From: Corallococcus praedator
GTDB taxonomy: Bacteria; Myxococcota; Myxococcia; Myxococcales; Myxococcaceae
Reading direction: 5' to 3'
Assembly: GCF_003612125.1 (NCBI RefSeq)
Contig: NZ_RAWI01000054.1
Coordinates: forward strand, 1 to 34,725
Length of the DNA stretch: 34,725 bases
Made by a program: the position numbers and the translations under genes. The stretch's first letter is position 1. Every line of letters starts with the position of its first letter. Of this stretch, positions 8,399 to 16,475 are shown in pieces. Below the pieces are notes generated by a model that saw only the letters and a list, made by a program, of their open reading frames with translations, did no database searches and had not been told where the DNA came from.

Positions 8399-9502
8399 TC
8401 ATCCCTTCATCGTGAGGCACATCGCACCAACGTGCCCACGTTCCGAACTGGAGACCACCAGGATGTGCTCACCTCTTGAATAGCCGCGAGCGAGCGCCCT
8501 GGCGGCCACGCACACGCCGCCAGCACCGCTGGCCGCGCCCGTATCTCCCAATGAGAGAGCGGGGAGTACTTGGTGGAAACGATCTGCCAACCGACGTTCC
8601 ATCCTGAGCCGGGCGTAGCCCCACTCGTTCGCCCGCCAGTTCTCGCCATTCAAGTCTGAAACGATACTGCCTGCGAAAGGAACCTTGAGTTCAGCGCCCA
8701 GCAGGGCTTCATCCAGAGCCTCCGTCAGCGCAACGCCAGCGTTGGGCTTCTGACTGAAGAAATGGCTCTGCTCAAACCGGACCGCCGAACCGGCGATACC
8801 GAAACACATTGAGGGTTGCCGCCGGCGAGCACTCGCGGAGGATTCCAACAGGAAGCCGGCTGCCGCCTCGCCCGGCATCAGGCCACATGGGTTCTCTGGT
8901 GTCTTGAGCCGCCGGTACCACGCCAGCCACTCCAGCGTCAGCGGGTCACAATAGGAATCAGCCGCGATGACGAGCACCCGCTCCAGCCCACGCGTCTCCA
9001 TCCAGCGACGGGCCTCATGGATGGAATGAATTGCCCCTGCGGGTCCTTGGCAGAGGACGTCGACGTTGCGCTCTTCAATGGGCAGACGTAGCGCTTCGAG
9101 AAGCGGCTGCAGGTAGGCCAGCTGGACGAGTTCCTTGGAAGCGGGTGCATCACCCGCATCACCACCGAACCGATCATCATTGAGGTACGGCGTTACGACC
9201 AGCAACCCCGTCAGGCGCCAGAAAGATGCATGGGTGGCATCTGGAAGCGCACCCTGGTGGAGCAGGTCTGAGACACAGGCCCGGGCAAGCCGGAGCCAAC
9301 GACCGATGATGGTGAACCCCTCGGTCAGTCCACGCACGGGGTGGCCGGTGATGAACTCCATTTCTTGCGAGGCCTCGTCAAGCACCTCGAAATAGGTGAG
9401 CGGCTGGGCGCAGGCAATTCCAGCACGAATGGCCGCACAGGTCGCCACGACACCCCGTCCCACGGACGAGACCATCCCCAAGCTGGTGATGACGATGTCC
9501 AA
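8399..9502 (-). CDS. Ketosynthase (thiolase)-fold protein with degenerate active site, T6SS effector-associated
   Basis: 367 aa resembling beta-ketoacyl-ACP synthases over most of its length, including MDIVITSLGMVSSVG at the N-terminus, GLMPGEAAAGFLLE (209-220) and LSLGDTGAASGAGG near the end. C151 (VLCQGPAG) sits where the catalytic Cys is expected. The two catalytic His positions appear replaced: DLNGEN (N285) where EAHGTG is usual, and GDTGAA (D320) where GHTxGA is usual. It is therefore probably not a condensing enzyme but a binding or chaperone protein. Thiolase-like proteins occur next to DUF4150 tips in T6SS loci, which suggests an effector-loading adaptor. The start is TTG at 9502, supported by AAGGAAGG five bases upstream (9508-9515). 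It is the first gene of the effector operon. Confidence 0.75.
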   Translation of the reverse strand: MDIVITSLGMVSSVGRGVVATCAAIRAGIACAQPLTYFEVLDEASQEMEFITGHPVRGLTEGFTIIGRWLRLARACVSDLLHQGALPDATHASFWRLTGLLVVTPYLNDDRFGGDAGDAPASKELVQLAYLQPLLEALRLPIEERNVDVLCQGPAGAIHSIHEARRWMETRGLERVLVIAADSYCDPLTLEWLAWYRRLKTPENPCGLMPGEAAAGFLLESSASARRRQPSMCFGIAGSAVRFEQSHFFSQKPNAGVALTEALDEALLGAELKVPFAGSIVSDLNGENWRANEWGYARLRMERRLADRFHQVLPALSLGDTGAASGAGGVCVAARALARGYSRGEHILVVSSSERGHVGAMCLTMKG

Positions 9503-9663
9503 CGCGACCTTCCTTCAGCCTGGCAAGGGCGGATTGAGTCGCCTCGCAGTCAACGCCCCAGCGAAGTGTGGGCGCCCCCTGGCGCCATGTCCATGACCTT
9601 CCCGGCCACCGACTTCTCGAAGCCCCACCAGCGCGATGCAAGGTGGTTGGAGGTGGCCACGAG

Positions 9664-9684
9664 GGGATGAGGGTAACCCTCCCC
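9664..9684. promoter_or_regulatory. Hairpin in divergent intergenic region of T6SS island
   Basis: GAGGG (9669-9673) and CCCTC (9677-9681) are perfect complements around TAA, extended outward by GGG/CCC across a two-base bulge. It lies in the 255-bp gap between the divergent ketosynthase-like and DUF4150 genes. It could be an operator or an RNA hairpin. A TATCAT at 9732-9737 is a weak -10 candidate for the plus-strand operon. Otherwise I see nothing in the gap. Confidence 0.35.
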
Positions 9685-9757
9685 GTGTCAGCAAAATCCA
9701 CGCCCCGTGAGCGTTCGCCACGTCGACGCGCTATCATGCGCCCTGGAGGAAGTGGCC

Positions 9758-10222
9758 ATGCCCGTCAATACCGGTGTGAACAAGATGTCTGTCGTCACCA
9801 AGGACAGCGGCGGTGTCACCATGGCCTTCCCGGACGTCTGCAAGACGCCCAGCCCCGCCGGGCCCGTGCCGATTCCCTACCCCAACGTCGCGCAGTCCTC
9901 CGACACCGACAAGGGCACCAAGAAGGTGTCCGTGGCCGGAAACCCCGTCTGCGTGAAGGACTCCAACTTCAAGATGAGCACCGGCGACGAGGCGGGCACC
10001 GCCGGCGGTGGCGTGGCGTCCAACAAGACCAAGGGCAAGGCCGAGTTCGTCAACTACTCCTTCGACGTGAAGTTCGAAGGCAAGAACGTGGCGCGCGCAC
10101 TCGACCTGATGCTCCACAACGACAAGAACACGCCCCCCTTCCCTGTCATGCAGGGGCCTGTCGTGGCCATGGGCGGCAGCGAGGAGAAACCCAAGTGCCT
10201 CGTCTGTGATCACGACGTCTAG
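9758..10222 (+). CDS. DUF4150 PAAR-like T6SS spike-tip protein
   Basis: 154 aa matching the DUF4150/PAAR-like family: VTMAFPDVCKTP then GPVPIPYPNVAQSSD, with VSVAGNPVCVKDSNF and STGDEAGTAGGGVAS further on. PAAR-like proteins sharpen the VgrG spike and carry effectors out of the cell. No toxin domain is fused: after the tip domain there are only about 60 residues, with a Cys-x-x-Cys near the end (KCLVCDHD). The start is ATG 9758, with GGAGGA at 9745-9750 seven bases upstream; an upstream GTG at 9707 lacks a comparable site. The gene opens the plus-strand half of the effector island, so the AHH toxin could be its cargo (inferred). Confidence 0.88.
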   Translation: MPVNTGVNKMSVVTKDSGGVTMAFPDVCKTPSPAGPVPIPYPNVAQSSDTDKGTKKVSVAGNPVCVKDSNFKMSTGDEAGTAGGGVASNKTKGKAEFVNYSFDVKFEGKNVARALDLMLHNDKNTPPFPVMQGPVVAMGGSEEKPKCLVCDHDV

Positions 10223-10247
10223 GCACCGGCGCGCCTGAATCCACACC

Positions 10248-10766
10248 ATGAGCGCTCCCTCCGACAAGAAAGCCCTCGCCCCGGCGATGGAACCCCCGAC
10301 GCCCATCCTCGGCAGCCGGGGAGGACACCTCTCCGGGCTCGATGCCTCCGGCTCCCTCCTCGTCGACTTCCCGGGCAACACCGCGGGCCCCGTGTGCGCC
10401 CGGCTGGCCGTGGCCCTGGACGCCCAGGCGCTCCAGGCGGCCGTGGCCCGGCAGCAGAAGGTCGTCCTCCTCTTCGAGAACGGCGACCCCGGACTGCCCT
10501 TCATCATGGGCCTCATCCAGGAGCCCAGCGCGACGCCCCTCCTGGACGCCCTGCTGGAAGCCCCCGAGCCGCCCCGCGCTCCCACCGAAGCCCATGTGGA
10601 CGGCAAACGCGTGGTCATCGAGGGCCAGGACGAAATCGTCCTCAAGTGTGGCGAGGCCAGCATCACCCTGCGCCGCAACGGCAAGGTCATCGTGAAGGGC
10701 ACCTACCTGGAGTCTCGCGCCACCGGAACCCACCGCATCAAGGGTGGCTCCGTGGAGATCAACTAG
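10248..10766 (+). CDS. DUF6484-domain protein with VgrG-like beta-helix tail
   Basis: 172 aa. The N-terminal and middle part (about 20-100), with GGHLSGLDASGSLLVDFPGN and VVLLFENGDPGLPFIMGLI, matches what I recall of DUF6484 proteins in T6SS loci. These recall the OB-fold of VgrG/gp5. Residues 115-172 run as short alternating strands (RVVIEGQDEIVLKCGEAS, ITLRRNGKVIVKGTYLES, ATGTHRIKGGSVEIN), as in the gp5/VgrG C-terminal needle. It probably assists assembly of the spike or adapts the effector to it. It starts 25 bp after the DUF4150 stop and ends 4 bp before the TIGR02270 gene, so all three form one operon. Confidence 0.78.
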   Translation: MSAPSDKKALAPAMEPPTPILGSRGGHLSGLDASGSLLVDFPGNTAGPVCARLAVALDAQALQAAVARQQKVVLLFENGDPGLPFIMGLIQEPSATPLLDALLEAPEPPRAPTEAHVDGKRVVIEGQDEIVLKCGEASITLRRNGKVIVKGTYLESRATGTHRIKGGSVEIN

Positions 10767-10770
10767 GACC

Positions 10771-12093
10771 ATGACCACCCCCACGGGAGCCCCCCTGCGC
10801 TGGGACATCCACGAGACGCACCTCGAGGAGGCGGCGTTCCGGTGGAGCCAGTGGGAGAAGGCGCTCGACGCACCCGACTTCACGTTGGAAGAGGTCGCGG
10901 AGCTGGAGGAAGCGGTCGCCGCGCATGTCGACGGACTGGTGCTGGGCGGTGAGCCCGTCGCGACGCGCCTGCTCGTCCCCGCGCTGACCGAAGACCCCGA
11001 ACGCATCGTCGCGGCGGCCCTGGCGCTGCTCGGTGCCGAGGCCGAATACGGCCCTGCCCTGGTGCTCGCCGCGCTGCCCTCGGCCGAACCTCCCGCGCTC
11101 GCGGCCCTCCAACGCGCGCTGGAGTTGTCCCCCGCTTCGAGCATCCCCACGTCCCTGCCGTCGCTCCTGGGAGAGGACACCGTTCCCGAGCGGCTGGCCC
11201 TGGTGCTCGACACGCTGGGGGTCCATGGGCTGGCCACGGCCCCGCTGTGCACGCCGTTCCTCACGCACCCGGAGCCGGAGGTCGCCGCCGCGGCGCTTCG
11301 CGCGGTCAGCCGGGCCCGGCTTCCCCTGGAGCCGGCGCTGCTCCAGCGAGCGCTGGACTCCCGTGCGCCCGTGTTGCGGGACGCCGCCATCCTCGCGGGC
11401 CTGATGGGTGGCCACCGCGCCGCCTGGACGACATGCCAGGCCGTGGCCAACTCCCACCTGCCCGGAGGCCGGCTGCCCCTCCTGTTGCTGGCCATGGGCG
11501 GGGAGGAGCGCGACATGAAGCGGCTGCTGGAGCTGCTCTCCGACGAGAAGCTCCGGCCGGACGTGCTGTGGGCGCTCGGGTTCTCCGGCCGCGTCGCCGC
11601 CGCCGATGCCTGCGTGGAATTGCTGCGGCACCCACCCGTCTCCGCGCTGGCGGGCGAGGCGTTCAGCGCCATCACCGGCCTGATCATCGCGGAGCAATAC
11701 GCGGTCGCTCGCGAGGAAGAAGACACGGCGCTTCCTCCCCTGGAGGAAGAGGACCTCGACGCGGACCTCACGTCCAAGCCCGAGGACGCACTGCCGCTGC
11801 CCCGACCTCAAGCCATTTCGGAATGGTGGGGTGAGGCACGCCAGCGGATGGATGTGAAACATCGCTACCTCTCGGGGCAGCCCTTCACCCCCCAGGCCCT
11901 GCTCGAAGCGCTCACCACCGCGCCCATGCGACGGCGCCATGCGCTGGCGCTGGACCTGGCGCTGCGCAGCCGGGGCGCGGTCCAGGTGCCGACCCGTGCG
12001 TTCGTGCCCCAGCAGCTTGCCGCGTGGAAGGCCGCCCGTGCGGCGCCCGGCGCTTCGTGGAGCCGCCCGTTCGCCGAGGCACTCCGGGGTTGA
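10771..12093 (+). CDS. TIGR02270-family HEAT-like protein, T6SS-associated
   Basis: 440 aa. The N-terminus (RWDIHETHLEEAAFRW, then an acidic helix and LVLGGEPVATRLLVPAL) matches TIGR02270, a family I recall as present in several copies in M. xanthus and some other proteobacteria. Residues about 60-320 are built of repeated Ala/Leu/Glu-rich helix pairs, as in HEAT solenoids. The last 70 residues include WWGEARQRMD and RRRHALALDLALRSRG. The start at 10771 is four bases after the DUF6484 stop; an earlier in-frame ATG at 10744 lies inside that gene and is unlikely. The biochemical role is unknown. A protein-binding scaffold for spike or effector is inferred from location. Confidence 0.8.
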   Translation: MTTPTGAPLRWDIHETHLEEAAFRWSQWEKALDAPDFTLEEVAELEEAVAAHVDGLVLGGEPVATRLLVPALTEDPERIVAAALALLGAEAEYGPALVLAALPSAEPPALAALQRALELSPASSIPTSLPSLLGEDTVPERLALVLDTLGVHGLATAPLCTPFLTHPEPEVAAAALRAVSRARLPLEPALLQRALDSRAPVLRDAAILAGLMGGHRAAWTTCQAVANSHLPGGRLPLLLLAMGGEERDMKRLLELLSDEKLRPDVLWALGFSGRVAAADACVELLRHPPVSALAGEAFSAITGLIIAEQYAVAREEEDTALPPLEEEDLDADLTSKPEDALPLPRPQAISEWWGEARQRMDVKHRYLSGQPFTPQALLEALTTAPMRRRHALALDLALRSRGAVQVPTRAFVPQQLAAWKAARAAPGASWSRPFAEALRG

Positions 12094-12316
12094 TGAACGC
12101 CCCGGTGCGTGGCCGGGATCCTGCCCCCAGGTCTGCGGCCAGCGCAGCGCTGCGGCTTCGCGGTCCGGGCTGGCCTCCGGGCGAGGAGTCCACGCCGGCT
12201 GCACAGAAGCCCCGGGCCCCATACTTCATCAGGGTGCCTTCCTTGCGGAGGTCCTCATGGAGAAGCGGGCGCGGTGCCCGCCGTCAGCCCGGAGGGTGGC
12301 TGGACGGGGGGAGTAG

Positions 12317-14719
12317 ATGGCCTTGCGACCAGGCCAGGAGCAGAACGCGGAGAAAGGCACGGCGGCCCTCACGGACAGGACCCGCCATGCCCTCGACGTC
12401 CTGGAGCGCATCTCGGATGCGGTCTTCTCGTTCGACCGCTTCTGGCGCTTCACCTACGTCAACACGCGGGCCGAACGACTGCTGAAGCGCTCGCGCTCCG
12501 AACTCATCGGACGCAACGTCTGGGAGGAGTTCCCCCAGGCGCTCGGCTCCGTGTTCGAGCAGGAGTACCGGCGGGCGCTCGCGTCGCAGGCCAACGTCTC
12601 CTTCGAGGCGTTCTTCTGGCCGCTCGAGGCCTGGGTGGATGTACGGGCCTACCCCTCCGCGGGGGGCCTCATCGTCTTCTGCCGCGACATCAGCGCGCGC
12701 AAGCAGGCGGAGCAGGCGCTGCATGAGTCGGAGCAGTTCCTGCGCGCCACGCTCGACTCGCTGTCCACGCACATCGCCATCCTCGATGGTCGGGGCACCA
12801 TCCTCGCCGTCAACGCCGCGTGGAAACGCTTCGCTCGGGAGAATGGCTGCGAGGAGGACTCGGCCAACTGCGGCGTGGGCGCGAACTACCTGGGCGTGAC
12901 GGACGCCGCGAAGGGCGACTTCTCGGAGGAGGCACCGTCCGTCGCCACGGGCATCCGCGACATCATCGCCGGCCGCGCCGCGTCCTTCCTGCAGGAGTAC
13001 CCGTGCCATGAGCCCGGGGGCCAGCGGCGCTGGTTCCTCGTGCGGGTCACCCGCTTCGCCGGACAGTGTCCCCTGCGCGTGGTGGTGGCCCACGAGGACA
13101 TCACCGGCCGTCGCGAGGCCGGAGAGGCGCTGCTGCGTCTGGAGCGAGAGGAGGCCGCGCGCGAGGAGGCGGAGGCGGCGCGGGAGCGGATGGACGCGGT
13201 GCTCGAGCGCATCGCGGACGGCTTCGCCGCGTTCGACCGGGACGGACGGTTCACCTACGTGAACCGGCACGCGGAGACGCACTTCGGCCGCGGGCGCGAG
13301 GCCATGCTGGGCCAGCGTCCGGCGGACGTCCTCTCCGAGTCCCAGGGGGCGGCCATCGAGCACCTGCTGCGCAGGGCGACGGGCGCCGGGGCCCCGGTGG
13401 AGGAGGATCAGCCCTCGGCCCGGGTGGACCGGTGGCTGCGCGTCGTCGCGTACCCCGCCCCCGAAGGCCACACCGTCTACTTCCGTGACGTCACCGAACA
13501 ACGCAGGGCCGAACTGTGGAGCCGCTTCCTCTCCGAGGTGAGCGCCGCCAGCACGTACTCGCTCGACTGGGAGGATGTGTCGCGCGCCGTGGTGAAGCTC
13601 ACGGTGCCCACGCTCGCGGACGGTTGCGCCATCGCCACGCCGGGCGGGCCCCACGGCGAGGAGCCCACCACCGAGGTCGCCGCGGTGACGCCCGAATTGG
13701 AGGAGGCGCTGCGCGCGATGTTCCGACCGGGGTCCACGAGCGCGCTGGGACGGACCGTGGAGCAGGCCCTGCGCACGGAGTCGGTGGTGCGCCTGCCCGG
13801 GCCCTCACAGGACAGCCCTCGCGTGGACTCGGCGGTGGCCGTGCCCTTGATGACGCAGGCGCGCCCCCTGGGCGTGCTGGTGCTGGTGTCCACGCGACCG
13901 GGCCTGCGCTACGAAACGCAGGACCTGTCGCTGGTGCGCGAGCTGGCGCGGCGGGCGGCCCTGGTGCTCGAGAACGCGAGGCTGTACCGCACCGCGCGAC
14001 AGGCCGTCACCACGCGGGACGAGACCCTGGGCATCGTCTCGCACGACCTGCGCGCGCCCCTGAACACCATCTCCCTGCTGTGCACCGGCGCGGAGCGGCG
14101 CCTGTCCCATGGTGACAGCGGCCCCGCCGTCGGAGAGGCGCTGCGCAAGGTGCGCGCCGTGGTGGGCGACATGGACCGGCTCATCGATGATCTGCTCGAG
14201 GTGGCGCGCGTGGAGTCGGGGCAGCCGAAGCTGGACCTGGAGCCGCTGGACGTGCCCACGCTGCTGGCGCAGGTGCAGGGCTTGAACGAGCTGCTGGCGG
14301 CGGAAAGGTCCCTGCGCCTGGAGGTCTCCCTCGCACCGGACCTGCCACGGGTGCGCGCGGACCGGGCGCGGGTGCTGCGCGTCTTCCAGAACCTGGTGGG
14401 CAACGCCATCAAGTTCACGCCGCCGGGGGGACGCATCCTCCTGAAGGCGGAGCACTGTGAGGGCCGCGTGTGCTTCTGCGTGGAGGACACCGGACCGGGC
14501 ATCGACGCGCAGGAGCAGGTCCACGTGTTCGACCGCTTCTGGCAGGCCATCCACGCGCACAAGGCGGGTGCCGGGCTGGGGCTCGCCATCGTCAAGGGCG
14601 TGGTGGAGGCACACGGCGGCCGCGCCTGGGTGGAGAGCCAGCAGGGCCAGGGCGCCGCGTTCTTCTTCACGCTGCCCGCGCTCACGCAAGCGCCCGAAGT
14701 CGCGCAAGCCCCCCGGTAG
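12317..14719 (+). CDS. Orphan sensor histidine kinase (PAS-PAS-PAS-GAF-HisKA-HATPase)
   Basis: 800 aa, no membrane segment, so a cytoplasmic sensor. PAS domains lie at about 22-140, 142-275 and 290-395, each preceded by a helical linker; a GAF-like domain covers about 400-555. The kinase core has H-box SHDLRAPLNTI (about 575), N-box QNLVGNAIKFTP, G1 DTGPGI, F-box VFDRFWQ and G2 GAGLGLAI, all intact. The tail has APE/AQ repeats. No receiver domain or adjacent response regulator is visible, so it is an orphan kinase as is common in myxobacteria. ATG 12317 follows a GGGGGGAG purine run. The 223-bp upstream gap holds no gene I can support. It ends 36 bp from a convergent gene. Confidence 0.93.
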   Translation: MALRPGQEQNAEKGTAALTDRTRHALDVLERISDAVFSFDRFWRFTYVNTRAERLLKRSRSELIGRNVWEEFPQALGSVFEQEYRRALASQANVSFEAFFWPLEAWVDVRAYPSAGGLIVFCRDISARKQAEQALHESEQFLRATLDSLSTHIAILDGRGTILAVNAAWKRFARENGCEEDSANCGVGANYLGVTDAAKGDFSEEAPSVATGIRDIIAGRAASFLQEYPCHEPGGQRRWFLVRVTRFAGQCPLRVVVAHEDITGRREAGEALLRLEREEAAREEAEAARERMDAVLERIADGFAAFDRDGRFTYVNRHAETHFGRGREAMLGQRPADVLSESQGAAIEHLLRRATGAGAPVEEDQPSARVDRWLRVVAYPAPEGHTVYFRDVTEQRRAELWSRFLSEVSAASTYSLDWEDVSRAVVKLTVPTLADGCAIATPGGPHGEEPTTEVAAVTPELEEALRAMFRPGSTSALGRTVEQALRTESVVRLPGPSQDSPRVDSAVAVPLMTQARPLGVLVLVSTRPGLRYETQDLSLVRELARRAALVLENARLYRTARQAVTTRDETLGIVSHDLRAPLNTISLLCTGAERRLSHGDSGPAVGEALRKVRAVVGDMDRLIDDLLEVARVESGQPKLDLEPLDVPTLLAQVQGLNELLAAERSLRLEVSLAPDLPRVRADRARVLRVFQNLVGNAIKFTPPGGRILLKAEHCEGRVCFCVEDTGPGIDAQEQVHVFDRFWQAIHAHKAGAGLGLAIVKGVVEAHGGRAWVESQQGQGAAFFFTLPALTQAPEVAQAPR

Positions 14720-14755
14720 CCAGAAGCCGCCGGGTTGCGTCCAGGCCCCGGGAGC

Positions 14756-15850
14756 TCACGCCCGCCGCAGCGTGATGACGGCCAGCTCCGCGGGGGCGCC
14801 CAGCCGCACGGGAGGGCCGGTGGTGCCCGCGCCCCGGCTCACGTACAGCCAGGAACGCTCCTGCCGATACAACCCGGCGGTCCACCGCGTGAGGAACCGC
14901 GCCAGGGACAGGCGGCGCACGCCCGGAACCCCCAGCTGCCCGCCGTGGGTGTGCCCCGAGAGCGTCAGCTCCACGCCGCGCGCCCTTGCCTGGGGAAACA
15001 GGTCGGGGTCATGCGCGAGCAGCACCGTGGGCACACCCTCCGGCCGCGCCGCGAGCGCCCGCGTCAGGTCCGCGCGTGACGTCCAGGTGTCATCGACGCC
15101 CGCGACGTAGAGACGGGCCCCGCCCCGCTCCACCACCACGCCCCGGTTGCGCAGCACGCCCAGGCCGTGGCGCTCCAGCTCGCGAACCAGGTGTTCGGCA
15201 TCCGTGTAGTAGTCGTGGTTGCCCAGGCTGACGAAGGCGCCGTCCTTCGCGCGCAGGCCCCCGAGCGCCCTCGCGATGGCCTCGACATGGGAGGAGCCCT
15301 GGGTGATGAGGTCGCCCGTCACGGTCACCAGATCCAGGTCGAGTCCGTTGAGGCGCTTCACCCAGGCGGCCACGCGCGCCTCGGGCACCTGGGGACCGCA
15401 GTGCACGTCGGAGAGCTGCCCGATGCGGTAGCCGTCCAGCGCTGGCGCCAGTCCCGCGATGCGCACGGTCCGCCGTCGCAGCCGTGGCCGGGCCAGCGCC
15501 GCGTCGGTTCCCACCGCCAGCGCGACCGCCGCCGTCAGCCCCCACGCCGCCGCTTCCGGCAGGCCTGCCCGGATGGCCAACACGGCGGGGAGCATCAGCA
15601 GGTCGAACACCAGGCAGGCGGACCACCATCCCAACGCCAGGAAGGTGGACCGCGAGGGCGCGGGGGTGTGCCACGGCGTCGTGAGCCGCTTCAGGTACGG
15701 CCAGGAGAGCCCCAGCGCGGCGAGCGCGGGAAGGGGCGTTCGTGTCCGGACGCAGAGCCAGAGCACCGTGGGCAGTTGGACGGCCGTGACGACGACGCCC
15801 ACGATGAGGCGGAAGTGGCCCTGGAAGCGCGTGGGAAAGGACATCGGCAC
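14756..15850 (-). CDS. Membrane-anchored metallophosphoesterase (YaeI-like)
   Basis: 364 aa. About 130 N-terminal residues hold four hydrophobic helices (for example LIVGVVVTAVQLPTVLWLCV and LTAAVALAVGTDAAL). The remainder is a calcineurin-type phosphoesterase domain with every metal-binding motif: QLSDVHCGP (DxH), TVTGDLI (GD), SLGNHDYYT (GNHD), LLAHDPDLF and LSGHTHGGQLG (GHxH). Family members hydrolyse phosphodiesters or pyrophosphates such as UDP-2,3-diacylglucosamine; the substrate here is unknown. The start is uncertain between GTG 15850 and ATG 15844, neither with a clear ribosome-binding site. It is transcribed alone and is convergent with the sensor kinase gene. Confidence 0.9.
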   Translation of the reverse strand: MPMSFPTRFQGHFRLIVGVVVTAVQLPTVLWLCVRTRTPLPALAALGLSWPYLKRLTTPWHTPAPSRSTFLALGWWSACLVFDLLMLPAVLAIRAGLPEAAAWGLTAAVALAVGTDAALARPRLRRRTVRIAGLAPALDGYRIGQLSDVHCGPQVPEARVAAWVKRLNGLDLDLVTVTGDLITQGSSHVEAIARALGGLRAKDGAFVSLGNHDYYTDAEHLVRELERHGLGVLRNRGVVVERGGARLYVAGVDDTWTSRADLTRALAARPEGVPTVLLAHDPDLFPQARARGVELTLSGHTHGGQLGVPGVRRLSLARFLTRWTAGLYRQERSWLYVSRGAGTTGPPVRLGAPAELAVITLRRA

Positions 15851-15993
15851 CGGATGTCTAACCGGTTCACGGACCGCTCCCAGGTGATTTCGGAGGTGTG
15901 TTTGACGCAGGAGGGCACGCCACGGCTTCTTGCTTCAAGACCTGCCCACCTGGAGACTCCGGGATTGCTGTCCATCCCACGAGGAAGTCCTCC

Positions 15994-16473
15994 ATGTCCC
16001 TGAAGCATGTGTTCGCGGTCGTGACCCTGCTGTCGACATCCGCCTTCGCCGAAGAAGACCTCAAGCCCGCCCAGGAAGAAGCCAAGGCCAAACTGGAGGC
16101 AGAGATCGAGGACGCCCTGAAGGCGACCAACGACAAGTGCGGCACCAAGCTCGAAGTGAAGACCGACTTCCAGAACTTCAAGACCGACGATTGGTCGGGC
16201 ACGAGCTTCAGCTCGTACTGTGAGTCGGTCATCCAGGAAATCGGATCCATGTGTGAACGCCCCGCGTACAAGAAGGCCATCGCCAAGAAGGTGACCGGCG
16301 TGGCGTGCCTGTTCGGCGGCGTGAAGCCCGCCGAGAAGAAGGACGGCTCCAACGACGCGACGCTGCGCAACATGTCGATCGACAAGGGCGTGTTCACGTA
16401 CCACATGTCCTCCAAGGACCACGCGAACCTCGGCGACAACACCAAGGCCACGCTCGAGAAGGCGTTCAACTGA
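15994..16473 (+). CDS. Exported four-cysteine protein, function unknown
   Basis: 159 aa with a Sec signal peptide (MSLKHVFAVVTLLSTSAFA, probable cleavage before EED). Mature cysteines are C49, C76, C87 and C105, spaced 27, 11 and 18. They probably form two disulfides in the periplasm or outside the cell. The same layout occurs in the C-terminal half of the next gene's product. GAGGAA at 15981-15986 lies seven bases before ATG 15994. The next gene starts two bases after the stop. The family is not recognised. Confidence 0.8.
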   Translation: MSLKHVFAVVTLLSTSAFAEEDLKPAQEEAKAKLEAEIEDALKATNDKCGTKLEVKTDFQNFKTDDWSGTSFSSYCESVIQEIGSMCERPAYKKAIAKKVTGVACLFGGVKPAEKKDGSNDATLRNMSIDKGVFTYHMSSKDHANLGDNTKATLEKAFN

Positions 16474-16475
16474 GC

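Noticed and set aside
9707-9757. Extended N-terminus for the DUF4150 protein from GTG 9707
   Set aside because: The ATG at 9758 has a strong GGAGGA site at the right distance and family similarity begins there.
12094-12316. Possible small gene before the sensor kinase
   Set aside because: Frames here are short, without a ribosome-binding site or recognisable composition; only scattered GC-rich palindromes are seen.
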